Counted from the first letter of the stretch, positions 33,537-42,422 are shown. The stretch: 64,000 bases of DNA from Flavobacteriaceae bacterium (GCA_018402385.1 JAGYJA010000002.1:62001-126000); one strand, 5' to 3'. Program-made: numbers and translations. Notes: generated from the letters alone by a model not told the origin.

Positions 33537-34928
33537 ATGACTTTAATAAAATCAATTTCAGGAATAAGAGGCACCATTGGCGGTGCTGTGGGTAGCAACT
33601 TAACACCCATTGACACTGTAAAATTTGCTGCAGCTTATGGCAGCTGGATCAAACAACAACGCAATAAGGAAAACTACCGCGTGGTTGTGGGGAGGGATGC
33701 ACGCATTTCAGGTGAAATGATTCAAGAGCTTGTGATGCAAACGCTGGCAGGCATGGGTATCAATGTTATCGATGTTGGTTTATCAACGACACCCACCGTT
33801 GAAATTGCTGTTACTGAAGAACATGCCGATGGCGGCATCATTCTCACAGCCAGTCACAATCCAAAACAATGGAACGCATTGAAATTACTTGATGCCCGGG
33901 GCGAATTTTTAAATGATAAGGAGGGTAAAAAAATCCTTGAATTTGCAGCGGCCGAAGATTTTAATTTTGCTGAAGTTGATCATTTGGGTAGCATTACAAA
34001 AAACGATGCTTATATTGACATTCATATTGATATGGTTTTGGATTTGCCTTTGGTCAATGAAAAAGCCATTCAGGAGGCCAACTTTAAAGTGGTGGTCGAT
34101 GCCGTAAATTCTACCGGTGGAATTGCGATTCCGTTACTTTTAGAGCGTTTGGGAGTGCATACCGTGAAGTTGTATTGTACACCCAATGGTGAGTTTCCAC
34201 ACAATCCGGAGCCTTTGAAGGAACACTTAGGCGAAATTTCCCAACTGGTCGTTAAAGAACAAGCAGATCTGGGTATTGTGGTCGATCCTGATGTGGACAG
34301 ACTGGCTTTGATTTCTGAAAACGGCGAAATGTTTGGTGAAGAATACACGCTGGTTGCTTGTGCAGATTATGTGTTGAGCAAAACCCCCGGAAATACCGTT
34401 AGCAATATGTCTTCATCACGAGCCTTGCGGGATGTTACCGAAAAACATGGCGGTACTTACCAAGCGAGTGCTGTGGGAGAGGTTAATGTGGTGCAAATGA
34501 TGAAAGATACTCAAGCCGTTATTGGTGGTGAAGGAAACGGAGGAATTATTTATCCTGAATCGCATTATGGCAGGGATGCTTTGGTGGGAATTGCTTTGTT
34601 TTTAAGCCTTTTGGCCGAAAAGAAACAAAAAGTGAGTGAATTACGCGCTTCTTACCCGAGTTACTTTATGAGCAAAAAGAAAATTCAATTAACTGAAGGA
34701 CTTGATGTGGATGGGTTGCTTCAAAAAATGGAAGAAAAGTATGCAGCCGAAAATATCACAACGATTGACGGTGTAAAGATTGATTTTCCTGAAAACTGGG
34801 TACACTTAAGAAAATCAAATACTGAACCCATTATAAGAATTTACACCGAAGCCAAATCTCAGAAAATTGCAGATGATCTCGCCGACCAATTTATTGATGA
34901 AATCAATGGATTGGTTAATCATTATTAG
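33537..34928 (+). CDS. glmM: Phosphoglucosamine mutase
   Basis: Converts glucosamine-6-phosphate to glucosamine-1-phosphate for UDP-GlcNAc and cell-wall synthesis; cytoplasmic. The 463-residue protein has all four domains of the alpha-D-phosphohexomutase family. The phosphoserine loop is ILTASHNPKQWNALKLLD (around residue 102), the magnesium loop is VVDPDVDRLALISENGEMFG (around residue 245), the sugar loop is GGEGNGGIIYPESHYGRD (around 335), and the phosphate-binding loop is LRKSNTEPIIRIYTEA near the C-terminus. The start MTLIKSISGIRGTIGG is the first ATG and carries the conserved N-terminal GIRGT. A phosphomannomutase/phosphoglucomutase role is the alternative, but the sequence is of the bacteroidetal GlmM type. 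Confidence 0.93.
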   Translation: MTLIKSISGIRGTIGGAVGSNLTPIDTVKFAAAYGSWIKQQRNKENYRVVVGRDARISGEMIQELVMQTLAGMGINVIDVGLSTTPTVEIAVTEEHADGGIILTASHNPKQWNALKLLDARGEFLNDKEGKKILEFAAAEDFNFAEVDHLGSITKNDAYIDIHIDMVLDLPLVNEKAIQEANFKVVVDAVNSTGGIAIPLLLERLGVHTVKLYCTPNGEFPHNPEPLKEHLGEISQLVVKEQADLGIVVDPDVDRLALISENGEMFGEEYTLVACADYVLSKTPGNTVSNMSSSRALRDVTEKHGGTYQASAVGEVNVVQMMKDTQAVIGGEGNGGIIYPESHYGRDALVGIALFLSLLAEKKQKVSELRASYPSYFMSKKKIQLTEGLDVDGLLQKMEEKYAAENITTIDGVKIDFPENWVHLRKSNTEPIIRIYTEAKSQKIADDLADQFIDEINGLVNHY

Positions 34929-34984
34929 TTAATGGTGAATGGTTTTTTTGGATTCAATAGCCGGTAAAGCGCTAAAACGGTTCA

Positions 34985-35860
34985 TCAAACGCCTTTTGCG
35001 TGCTTGAAACGTTTGTGGGTCCAGAAGTAAAACTCCGGTGCTTCCAAAATTTGTTGTTCTACTTTTTGGATAAAGACATCAGTAATTTGATAATCAGGGA
35101 CGGTTTTTACATTTTCTGAAAGCACTTCAAATGAAGCTTCATAAAAACCTCTTTTTACGCGCTTTACTTTTAAGTAAATAACATTCATATCAAATCGTTT
35201 TGCCAGCATTTCTGCGCCGGTATGAATGGGTACTTCTACCCCCATAAAAGTTCCCCAATGTTTTGCTTTGCCCAGTTTTGGAGATTGGTCACCTGCAAAA
35301 CCATAAACACATAAATCACCTTTAAGGTGGTTTTCTTCAATTTTATCAATGGTCTCTTTGGTGGTGATTAAATAGGCTTTGTGTTTTGAACGAATATTTT
35401 TCAGTAAGGTGTCAAAATAAGGGTTGGCTATTTTCTTATAAATCGCAAAGCCTTTAAAATCGATGTACTTGTTCATAGATATCACCCATTCATAACTGGC
35501 GTAATGAGCACAAACCAACGCAATGCTTTTTCCTTTTTTTTCAAGGTCTTTATAGACTTCTAGATTGGAAAACTGAAAACGCTTATCCATTTCACTTTGA
35601 GTGATAGACATTGTTTTTACAACTTCCAAAAACATATCACACAGGTGTTTGAATGATTTTTTTTCAATAACAAGCCGTTCTTGATCACTTAAATGGGGGA
35701 GTGCTAATTTTAAATTATAACGCACTGTTTTTTTTCGGTATCCAATGATGTAATACAATAAAAGATAAACCCCATCAGACAGTATATAAAACAACCGAAA
35801 GGGTAAAATTGAAATCAACCATAAGAGGGGATAAGTAAACAAAAAGAATACTAACTTCAT
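34985..35860 (-). CDS. Lysophospholipid/lipid A biosynthesis acyltransferase (LpxL/HtrB family)
   Basis: Transfers a secondary acyl chain in lipid A assembly at the inner membrane. The 291-residue protein begins with a hydrophobic segment MKLVFFLFTYPLLWLISILP. The conserved HX4(D/E) acyltransferase motif is seen as CAHYASYEW (around residues 118-126). Further conserved blocks are GFAGDQSPKLGKAKHWGTFM and VPIHTGAEMLAKRFDMNVIY, followed by the C-terminal PEFYFWTHKRFKHAKGV, typical of the family (WxHKRFK). The gene is convergent with glmM, 56 bases apart. Confidence 0.9.
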   Translation of the reverse strand: MKLVFFLFTYPLLWLISILPFRLFYILSDGVYLLLYYIIGYRKKTVRYNLKLALPHLSDQERLVIEKKSFKHLCDMFLEVVKTMSITQSEMDKRFQFSNLEVYKDLEKKGKSIALVCAHYASYEWVISMNKYIDFKGFAIYKKIANPYFDTLLKNIRSKHKAYLITTKETIDKIEENHLKGDLCVYGFAGDQSPKLGKAKHWGTFMGVEVPIHTGAEMLAKRFDMNVIYLKVKRVKRGFYEASFEVLSENVKTVPDYQITDVFIQKVEQQILEAPEFYFWTHKRFKHAKGV

Positions 35861-35992
35861 CCAATGTAATTTTATGCAAATATACAGGTTATTTAATGAC
35901 GGCTTTTTAAAAAAATCTATATTTAGTTTTTAATAAACAGGAAGCACTATTTTTATTGTGTAACTTCGTATTTCTAAAATTTTATAACATTT

Positions 35993-36643
35993 ATGGGTTC
36001 CTTAAGCATTATCACAATTGTCATTATTGCGGCTAATATTATTATTTCTCTAAAAGGTTTTAATGATTATTCTTTTTTTGAAAAATACAAATTCAATATT
36101 GCTTCCATTAAAAGGGGGGAGTATTTTAGATACTTTTCTTCTGCTTTTTTACATGTTGACATGATGCATTTATTGTTTAATATGATTACACTTTATTTTT
36201 TTGCAGAGGTGGTCATATTGAGCTTAGGGCAAGCATCCTTTTTAATCATATACGTGTTAAGTTTTCTTGCCGGGAACCTTTTGTCTTATTATTTTCACAA
36301 GGATGAAGCACATTATACTGCTGTGGGCGCCAGTGGTGGCGTGGTGGGTATTTTATATTCGGCCATACTTTTTTATCCGGAAATGCCTTTGTATTTATTT
36401 TTTATCCCTATTGCCATACCGGCATGGGTGATTGGGATTGGGTATTTATTGTATTCTATTTATGGGATGAAAAAGCGCTTGGGTAACATTGGTCATGATG
36501 CGCATTTTGGTGGTGCCATTGCCGGTTATGTATTGACTCTTTTATTTGCACCCTCTTTATTCTCCACTCAAATGTGGATTATCGTCTTGTTGGCTGTCCC
36601 CATCATTTTACTTTTTTTAATGCAAAAAATGGGAAAATTATAA
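35993..36643 (+). CDS. Rhomboid family intramembrane serine protease
   Basis: A 216-residue membrane protein with about six transmembrane segments. The catalytic serine lies in AVGASGGVVGILYSAI (GxSG motif, around residue 115) and the catalytic histidine in GHDAHFGGAIAGYVLTLL (around residue 167). The N-terminal HVDMMHLLFNMITLYFFAEV is the conserved loop of the rhomboid core (H plus N). It probably cleaves membrane protein substrates; these are unknown here. It starts at ATG 35993 with a -7 like box TAACTTCG about 30 bases before. It is divergent from the acyltransferase gene. Confidence 0.92.
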   Translation: MGSLSIITIVIIAANIIISLKGFNDYSFFEKYKFNIASIKRGEYFRYFSSAFLHVDMMHLLFNMITLYFFAEVVILSLGQASFLIIYVLSFLAGNLLSYYFHKDEAHYTAVGASGGVVGILYSAILFYPEMPLYLFFIPIAIPAWVIGIGYLLYSIYGMKKRLGNIGHDAHFGGAIAGYVLTLLFAPSLFSTQMWIIVLLAVPIILLFLMQKMGKL

Positions 36644-36688
36644 TTTTGGTATAACTGTTGTAAAACACTCATTTAAAGAAACTACATT

Positions 36689-37369
36689 ATGAAAAATTTA
36701 ATCACTGTACTTTTAGTACTCTTATCACTTCAAATTATGGCTCAAGAAAAACTACAAGCTGTCGTTAATGTTACCGGAGAGGGAATCGTAACTGTTGTTC
36801 CAGATCAGGTTACCATTAGTGTATCAGTTGAAAACAGTGGGGATGATGTCATTGCTCTCAAATCACTTAATGATAAAACAGTTGACGCCGTTTTAAAACA
36901 CATCAAACAAAGTGGAGTCGAAGCTAAGGACATTCAAACCCACTATGTGTCTTTAAACAAAAGGTATGATTACAATACAAAAACATATAGTTTTCACGCA
37001 AAGCAAACAATTACAGTATTATTGAGGGATTTAAAAAAATATGATTCCTTAGTATCAGGTTTGGTTCAAAGAGGGATCAACAGTATTGACGGAATTACTT
37101 TTGGTTCTTCAAAGGCTGAGGAATTGAAATCACAAGCGCGCAAAAATGCGGTAACCAATGCCCGAATGAAAGCACAGGAATATGCAGGGGTTTTAAATCA
37201 AAAAATTGGGAAAGCCATTCAAATAAGTGAACAAGGGAATTACAATCCTCCCACACCTATGTATCGTTCTGAGTCTTTATTGATGAGCGATAGTGGTGGT
37301 GGTGAAACTTTGGCCGTGGGTGAAATGGAAATGAAAGTCAAAATTCAGGTGGTATTTGAGCTTCAATAA
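36689..37369 (+). CDS. SIMPL domain (DUF541) periplasmic protein
   Basis: A 226-residue exported protein with a signal peptide (residues 1-18, MKNLITVLLVLLSLQIMAQ). The SIMPL/DUF541 domain fills the rest: VVNVTGEGIVTVVPDQVTIS at the start, then TVLLRDLKKYDSLVSGLVQR and DGITFGSSKAEELKSQARKN. The end is GEMEMKVKIQVVFELQ. Family members sit in the periplasm or outer membrane and are linked loosely to oxidative stress, but the function is not settled. It follows the rhomboid gene by 45 bases on the same strand, and a bidirectional terminator follows it. Confidence 0.88.
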   Translation: MKNLITVLLVLLSLQIMAQEKLQAVVNVTGEGIVTVVPDQVTISVSVENSGDDVIALKSLNDKTVDAVLKHIKQSGVEAKDIQTHYVSLNKRYDYNTKTYSFHAKQTITVLLRDLKKYDSLVSGLVQRGINSIDGITFGSSKAEELKSQARKNAVTNARMKAQEYAGVLNQKIGKAIQISEQGNYNPPTPMYRSESLLMSDSGGGETLAVGEMEMKVKIQVVFELQ

Positions 37370-37383
37370 AAAAGCTATTATTT

Positions 37384-37420
37384 AAAAAAACCTCGTTGAT
37401 TTTCAACGAGGTTTTTTTTT
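37384..37420. terminator. Bidirectional rho-independent terminator
   Basis: Perfect 9-bp stem CCTCGTTGA / TCAACGAGG (37391-37399 and 37403-37411) with a T run on the right and an A run on the left. It lies between two convergent genes and can serve both. Confidence 0.85.
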
Positions 37421-38537
37421 AAAGATCACCCAGGAGCTCACCTACTTTTCGTCCCAATGCTGGTCCCCGAAGGTTTTTAGCGACTATTTTTCCGGTTTCG
37501 TCAACAATGAAAGTTGCCGGAATAGAGCGTACGCCATATTCTCTGGCAATGGGGTCATTCCAGAACTGTAAATTTGAGACGTGGTACCAATCCATTTTAT
37601 CGTCTTCTATGGCTTTTAACCATTGCGCTCTTTGGTCTGGTCTGTCTAATGATACACTTATGATGTTGAAACCTTTGTCTTTGTATTGGTTGTGTACTCT
37701 CACCACATTTGGGTTTTCGACGCGACAAGGTCTGCACCAGGAAGCCCAGAAGTCAATGAGTGTTACTTTACCTAAAGCATCATCAAGTGCTATGATATTT
37801 CCATCGGGATCCGGACCGGAAAATGGAGGCGCCATATTTCCCACATTGGCACCCTTGAGAGATTCCATATTGACTTTAACGAGTCTAAAAAATACATTTT
37901 CTTGGATCTTGGGGTCTCGTTTTTTTATGTAAGATTCCACTTCAGCAAGCGTGACTTCTTTTTTGGAAATCATTTCGTTAAGCATCATCATAGCGATAAT
38001 TGAGTTGGTGTTTTTTTCAATAAACTCTTTTTTAAATACCTGTTCTTCATTGCTTAGAATGGCAGCTTCTGTTTGAAGTTTCACAATGTCCTGATTGGAC
38101 ATATTCCTGCGAGCTTCATTCATTGCTTGTTGATTTTCTGTTTTTCGATTATCAAACTCCAGCACCCGTTCTTTGAAAGTTGTGGAAAGTTTATTTTCCT
38201 TTCCGCCTGTAAAGTTGGTTCCATACAAGTTGTTAAGGTCAAATTGAGCTTCAATATTTTTATTTTCTATAAAGAAAACCAGAGTAACATTGAGATTTCT
38301 GAAGTTGAGCAGGCCAACTTCAGCTTCTTTTGCTTTATCGAGTTCAAATGAAAAAGAGCCATTTATAATTTCGAGGGTATCGATATCATAGGGTTGGTTA
38401 TCATCATTGACTTTCTGAAAATACACTTTTGATTTGTCTTCTGCGCCCGGGATGGAGCCGGTAAAACTGATGGTTTTTGAGTTGTCTTGACAGGACTGCA
38501 AAATGAGCACCAGGGAAATAAAGCTTAAAAATCTCAT
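37419..38537 (-). CDS. TlpA-like thioredoxin-domain lipoprotein (thiol-disulfide oxidoreductase)
   Basis: A 372-residue envelope protein. The signal region FISLVLILQSCQDNSK carries a lipobox ending in Cys around residue 16. Residues 25-130 form an N-terminal DUF4369-like beta domain (FTGSIPGAEDKSKVYFQKVN). The thioredoxin domain spans residues 235-370 with the active site LIDFWASWCRPCRVENPNVV (CxxC). It then has RSIPATFIVDETGKIVAKNL with the cis-Pro loop. This arrangement is common in Bacteroidota and is used for disulfide reduction or cytochrome maturation. Its 3' end touches the terminator at 37384-37420. Confidence 0.9.
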   Translation of the reverse strand: MRFLSFISLVLILQSCQDNSKTISFTGSIPGAEDKSKVYFQKVNDDNQPYDIDTLEIINGSFSFELDKAKEAEVGLLNFRNLNVTLVFFIENKNIEAQFDLNNLYGTNFTGGKENKLSTTFKERVLEFDNRKTENQQAMNEARRNMSNQDIVKLQTEAAILSNEEQVFKKEFIEKNTNSIIAMMMLNEMISKKEVTLAEVESYIKKRDPKIQENVFFRLVKVNMESLKGANVGNMAPPFSGPDPDGNIIALDDALGKVTLIDFWASWCRPCRVENPNVVRVHNQYKDKGFNIISVSLDRPDQRAQWLKAIEDDKMDWYHVSNLQFWNDPIAREYGVRSIPATFIVDETGKIVAKNLRGPALGRKVGELLGDL

Positions 38538-38637
38538 AGTTTTATTGTTTTTGCAAATGTATTGTACTCTGAATAATTTTTTCTTAAAATACCAAAAAAT
38601 CTAATAAATGGTGATTAAAAATAAGAACGGATTCTTT

Positions 38638-39540
38638 TTATTCTTCACTGTTTTTGAGGGTGATTGTTTCAGATCTAAATTTATTTTTTCCAAAATCCAA
38701 TGTTCTGATAGGGAAAGGAATATTAATGTTATTTGAATTATAGGCTTTCTTAATGGCAAGAATTCCTTCGCTTTGAGCCGTTAGAATGTCTTTTCTGTTT
38801 TTTACATTTGCCCAATATCTCACTACATAGTTAATGGAGCTGTCTCCAAACTGGGTATAAAAGAATTCAATTTCTTCATTCCCATTTTGCGTAAAATGTT
38901 CGGCTATGGCATCCACGGTTATTTTTTTAACAAATTCAAGATCACTTTCATAACCCACACCACATTCTACAAAGATTCTGGACCTGCTTGAACCACTGAA
39001 GTTTTTAAAAGGGGAATCAATGATTTTGGAATTTGGTATCACTACCGCATTGTTGTCTGCTTCAACAATCGTAACACTCCTCAGGTTGATATCCACTACT
39101 TTTCCCTCGTGACTGTTAGAGATAATCCAATCGCCAATTTGGATATTGGGTAAAAAGGATAAAATAAAACCTGAAAAGGTATTGTGAAGCGTTCCCTGTA
39201 GAGCCAGACCAATTGCCAGACCCACAACACCGGCACCTGCCAAAACAGAGGTTAAAACTTTGTCAAGATCAAGGATAGCGAGCGCTGTAAAAAATCCAAT
39301 CACTACAATCACAATAAAAGCAGTTCTTGCTAAAATTGCTTTGATAGACTCTTGTCCCACTCTTTTCAGCAGTAATTTTTTTATAAAATGACTGGTGTAT
39401 TTCGCAACATACCAAAATGCTACAAAAATGAGTATTGCGAGTATAAAATTAGGCGTTTTAAGTATAATAGATTCTCCCCATCCTGAGAGTTTATCTACTA
39501 CTTTTTCTAATGCTGAAGTGATGTCAAAATAGTTGGTCAT
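38638..39540 (-). CDS. MscS-family small-conductance mechanosensitive channel
   Basis: A 300-residue membrane protein. Three N-terminal transmembrane segments (about residues 25-130) end in the pore-lining helix SVLAGAGVVGLAIGLALQGT, rich in Gly and Ala as in MscS TM3. The beta domain follows with LPNIQIGDWIISNSHEGKVV and VIPNSKIIDSPFKNFSG, then the soluble C-terminal part. It releases solutes on hypo-osmotic shock. It lies 23 bases downstream of dps on the same strand and may be co-transcribed with it. Confidence 0.92.
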   Translation of the reverse strand: MTNYFDITSALEKVVDKLSGWGESIILKTPNFILAILIFVAFWYVAKYTSHFIKKLLLKRVGQESIKAILARTAFIVIVVIGFFTALAILDLDKVLTSVLAGAGVVGLAIGLALQGTLHNTFSGFILSFLPNIQIGDWIISNSHEGKVVDINLRSVTIVEADNNAVVIPNSKIIDSPFKNFSGSSRSRIFVECGVGYESDLEFVKKITVDAIAEHFTQNGNEEIEFFYTQFGDSSINYVVRYWANVKNRKDILTAQSEGILAIKKAYNSNNINIPFPIRTLDFGKNKFRSETITLKNSEE

Positions 39541-39563
39541 ACTAGAATGCTTGGTATTTTAGT

Positions 39564-40055
39564 TTAGGCTTTTGGGTGATTTTCTGTTGTTTTCATTCTC
39601 CAAGCGTCAAGCATCCAGGTTGTTTTCTCAAGTTCTCTGATGTAAGCACCAATTAAATCGATGGTTCCTTCATCTTTTGCATTGTCTGCTGCAGCAATAA
39701 CTTTTCGCATTTGATTTAAAAGAAGTGCGTGGTCATCAATTAAAGTATCAATCATTTGTACATCACTTAGGGATGCTTTGGACTCCTTAATATTTGATGC
39801 GTTTAAATATTCACTCAAATTGCTTGTGGGTTGGTATCTGAGGGTTAGAATGCGTTCTGCAATTTCATCTACTTTTAATTTGGTATCATCATACATTTCT
39901 TCAAATTTCATGTGTAAATCAAAAAAACTTTTTCCCACGATATTCCAGTGAAAATTACGTAATTTTTGATAGTAGAGATGAAAATCTGCCAAAAGAATAT
40001 TTAATTCATTCACAGTGAGGTTGGTTTTTTCTTTATCTAAATTTAGAAAGTTCAT
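39564..40055 (-). CDS. dps: Dps/ferritin-like DNA-protecting protein
   Basis: A 163-residue Dps-family protein that oxidises and stores iron and protects DNA under stress. The ferroxidase residues are in RNFHWNIVGKSFFDLHMKFE (His, then H and E) followed by EMYDDTKLKVDEIAERILTL. The C-terminal helix is GAYIRELEKTTWMLDAWRMK. The length and the start MNFLNLDKEKTNLTVNELNI fit the family. It is likely the first gene of a unit with mscS, 23 bases downstream. Confidence 0.93.
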   Translation of the reverse strand: MNFLNLDKEKTNLTVNELNILLADFHLYYQKLRNFHWNIVGKSFFDLHMKFEEMYDDTKLKVDEIAERILTLRYQPTSNLSEYLNASNIKESKASLSDVQMIDTLIDDHALLLNQMRKVIAAADNAKDEGTIDLIGAYIRELEKTTWMLDAWRMKTTENHPKA

Positions 40056-40329
40056 ATTAAATTGGATTTTAAGTTATTAAAAACATAAAATTACATTCAA
40101 TTTTAACATTTTGCAAGCCATTTTCACGGGTTTAGTAGAACATTAACTTATCTAAGTATGCTTAATAATAATGGAATTGGATTTGACTTTTGGACTGAAT
40201 GGGGTGTTCACTATGGTATTCCCTATGAGGGTTTAGGTGCACTTTTTAATTGACTTAGGCGATCGCCTTGGAGCCTTTTTTATTTTCTCCGAACGCTCAA
40301 ACTTTGTTTGGGTTCTCCGTAAATAAAAA
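40056..40329. other. Gap with palindromes upstream of dps
   Basis: No gene is supported. It contains a perfect 12-bp palindrome AGGCGATCGCCT (40257-40268) and a hairpin with GAAC...GTTC arms around 40290-40317, next to the tRNA-end repeat array that follows. Confidence 0.5.
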
Positions 40330-40356
40330 ATGCTCCACAACTTTGTTGTGAAGCAT
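40330..40356. terminator. Hairpin, terminator-like
   Basis: Stem ATGCTCCACAAC / GTTGTGAAGCAT with one mismatch and a 3-base loop, flanked by A-rich sequence on the left. It lies just before the first repeat copy and may end transcription in the minus direction. Confidence 0.45.
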
Positions 40357-40365
40357 TTAAATGTT

Positions 40366-40621
40366 GCGGAGAAAGAGGGATTAAATTTCCCATTTACTCG
40401 CGCTCTTTATAATAAAGCTAAATACTGCGCTAGCAGTATTTGGTCTTTTGTTTTTTATCCATTTTTGAAAACTGCGTTTCCAACATTCCTAAAAAACAAA
40501 AGCCCACTATCTTTTCAGATATTGAGCTTTGCTCTAAGCGGAGAAAGAGGGATTAAATTTCCCATATCACGCGCACCTTACAATAAAGCTAAATACCGCT
40601 TACGCAGTATTTGGTCTTTTG
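40366..40621. repeat. Tandem repeat array containing tRNA-Ser 3' ends
   Basis: Two 84-85 base units (40366-40450 and 40538-40621) begin with the first 17 bases of the tRNA-Ser gene end as read on the + strand (GCGGAGAAAGAGGGATT) and then diverge from the tRNA. Each carries a hairpin, for example AAATACTGC / GCAGTATTT at 40420-40441. They are separated by a 90-base unit (40448-40537) that is repeated next to the real tRNA at 41141-41230. The order is T-S-T-(IS1595 remnant)-S-tRNA. This looks like repeated duplication or integration at the tRNA 3' end. Confidence 0.8.
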
Positions 40622-41077
40622 TCCGCGCTTACCTTTATTTTGTTCAACTTCGGTAGAAGAGACGGTAAAATAGCCTTCGTCCATTTCAATCATGCCTTCC
40701 AAGGTGTAACGAGAATCTCTGTTCCCCATTGCCTTACGAATTTTATGAACCATAGCCCATACCGGTTCATATCGCTTTAGACCTAACTGTCTTTGCATTT
40801 CTTTGGCTGAAAACCCCTTTTTTGTAGTGCTTATCAAAAACATTGCTCTATACCAAACAAGAAATGGAAGGTTTGAATTTTCCATAATGGTTCCACTGCG
40901 TAATGAGGTACGAAAACCACAGGACTTACATTCGTAACACTCCTTATCACGCTTCCAGTAATGTGTTGTATTTGAACATTTCTTGCAAATAACTCCATGT
41001 TTATCACGTTCTTCCTTAAAATGCTTTCGGCATGCTTGCTCATCTCCAAACTCAGCAGTAAATGTAAATAGGTTCAT
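40622..41077 (-). pseudogene. IS1595-family transposase, N-terminal fragment
   Basis: Starts at 41077: MNLFTFTAEFGDEQACRKHF, with a zinc ribbon CKKCSNTTHYWKRDKECYEC and then CGFRTSLRSGTIMENSNLPF. It continues MQRQLGLKRYEPVWAMVHKI and ends in EMDEGYFTVSS, where the first catalytic Asp of the DDE core appears. The sequence then runs into the repeat array near 40622. About 150 of the usual 300 residues remain and the second half of the DDE domain is absent, so it cannot transpose. It splits the repeat array, which shows that insertion followed the array's formation. Confidence 0.88.
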
Positions 41078-41140
41078 AGCGATAATGTTTTAATTCCTAA
41101 ACAAATATAATAAATTAGGTGCAATTACGGACATTCAAAT

Positions 41141-41230
41141 TTGTTTTTTATCCATTTTTGAAAACTGCGTTTTCAACATTCCTAAAAAACAAAAGCCCAA
41201 TATCTTTTCAGATATTGAGCTTTGCTCTAA
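41141..41230. repeat. Second copy of the 90-base spacer repeat next to tRNA-Ser
   Basis: About 98% identical by eye to 40448-40537, from TTGTTTTTTATCC to GAGCTTTGCTCTAA. It directly abuts the tRNA 3' end. An internal inverted repeat (AATATC...GATATT) gives it hairpin potential as a possible tRNA terminator. Confidence 0.8.
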
Positions 41231-41231
41231 G

Positions 41232-41316
41232 CGGAGAAAGAGGGATTCGAACCCCCGGAGGTGTGACCCTCAACAGTTTTCAAGACTGCCGCATTCGACC
41301 GCTCTGCCATTTCTCC
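41232..41316 (-). tRNA. tRNA-Ser (UGA)
   Basis: An 85-base tRNA on the minus strand with 7-bp acceptor stem GGAGAAA / TTTCTCC, G discriminator, T-arm GGGGGTTCGAATCCC, and a long variable arm typical of class II serine tRNAs. The anticodon, TGA, is at 41280-41282 within the loop CTTGAAA. CCA is not encoded. Confidence 0.95.
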
Positions 41317-41435
41317 TTAGCGGACGCAAATATAAAATCCTTTTTTTGTTTACTAAAGCTTTTTTGATGAAATTTTAAAAAACAATTCCAGCAACTTAAA
41401 AACAGCACTTTAGCCTAAGTGATTTCTTTTTTATT

Positions 41436-41813
41436 TTATAATAATAGTTCAGAAATATAGGGTGTATAGATAATTACTGCAATACTAACAGCAATCATAG
41501 CAGCAAAAAAGACTGCCCCGGCTGAGATATCTTTGATCAAACCAATTTTATTGTGAAAATCTGGGTGTACAAAGTTGGCAATTTCTTCAATGGCTGTGTT
41601 GACTCCTTCAATACTCAGCACTAGACCAATCGCAAAAAGTTGGAACATCCACTCGGTTGGGGTGATATCAAAATAAAAACCGGCAATACAAACCACCACT
41701 GCCACAAAAGTTTGTGCCTGAATACTCTGTTCTCGTTTAAGCAGTATCCAAGCACCTTTAATTGCATATTTAAAACCATACAAGCGGCTTTTAATAAAGT
41801 TTTTATGATTCAT
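41436..41813 (-). CDS. dgkA: Diacylglycerol kinase family protein
   Basis: A 125-residue inner-membrane enzyme of the DgkA/undecaprenol kinase family that phosphorylates diacylglycerol or undecaprenol. Three transmembrane segments are seen (about residues 33-52, 55-72, 100-120). The family motif is SIEGVNTAIEEIANFVHPDF, followed by HNKIGLIKDISAGAVFFAAM, containing the E-x3-N-x-A-I-E and KD-x3-A-x-A type residues. It lies 5 bases downstream of tpx on the same strand, a gene order common in Flavobacteriia. Confidence 0.9.
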   Translation of the reverse strand: MNHKNFIKSRLYGFKYAIKGAWILLKREQSIQAQTFVAVVVCIAGFYFDITPTEWMFQLFAIGLVLSIEGVNTAIEEIANFVHPDFHNKIGLIKDISAGAVFFAAMIAVSIAVIIYTPYISELLL

Positions 41814-41818
41814 TAAAT

Positions 41819-42316
41819 TTAAACGTGTTTAAGCGCTTCAGTATAATTGGGTTCTTCTCCCACTTCGGTTACAAGTTCGTTATAAATCACGGTGCCTTTT
41901 TCATCTAACACTACAACCGCTCTCGCGTGCAAACCTTGAAAGGGTCCATCCTGAATTTCAACACCAAAGGCTTTTCCGAAATTACCATCGTTAAAATCTG
42001 ATAAGCACTCCACATTGTTCAATCCTTCTGCCCCACAGAATCGTGCTTGTGCAAATGGTAAATCCCTTGAAATACAAAGCACTTTAGTGTTTTCAAGTTT
42101 TGCAGCCTCCTCATTAAATTTTCTCACTGAAGCAGCACAAACCCCTGTATCTACACTTGGGAAGATGTTTAAAACAAGTTTTTGACCTTCATAATCTTTT
42201 AAAGATACTTCTGAAAGATCTGTTTTTGATAGCGTCACTTTAGGAGTTGAAGATCCGGTTTGAGGTAAGTTGCCGTTTGTGTTTGCGGGAGTTCCTCCCA
42301 ATGTAATTGTTGCCAT
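41819..42316 (-). CDS. tpx: Thiol peroxidase
   Basis: A 165-residue 2-Cys peroxiredoxin of the Tpx type that reduces peroxides with thioredoxin. The peroxidatic Cys is in NIFPSVDTGVCAASVRKFNE (around residue 60, TxxC) and the resolving Cys in AQARFCGAEGLNNVECLSDF (around residue 93). The N-terminal MATITLGGTPANTNGNLPQT is typical. The -5-base gap to dgkA suggests one transcript. Confidence 0.95.
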   Translation of the reverse strand: MATITLGGTPANTNGNLPQTGSSTPKVTLSKTDLSEVSLKDYEGQKLVLNIFPSVDTGVCAASVRKFNEEAAKLENTKVLCISRDLPFAQARFCGAEGLNNVECLSDFNDGNFGKAFGVEIQDGPFQGLHARAVVVLDEKGTVIYNELVTEVGEEPNYTEALKHV

Positions 42317-42422
42317 AATTTTTTTCGGTAAAAATAAAACTTTAGCCGGGCTTAATTGTTAATAATGAAATAAATTTATAATTACGATTCATTGAGAATG
42401 TCAAGTGATAAACTTGTTATCT

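Noticed and set aside
40330-40656. Open frame across the tRNA-end repeat array
   Set aside because: It reads through the duplicated repeats and the reverse of a tRNA end, and repeats itself; it is a by-product of the array, not a gene.
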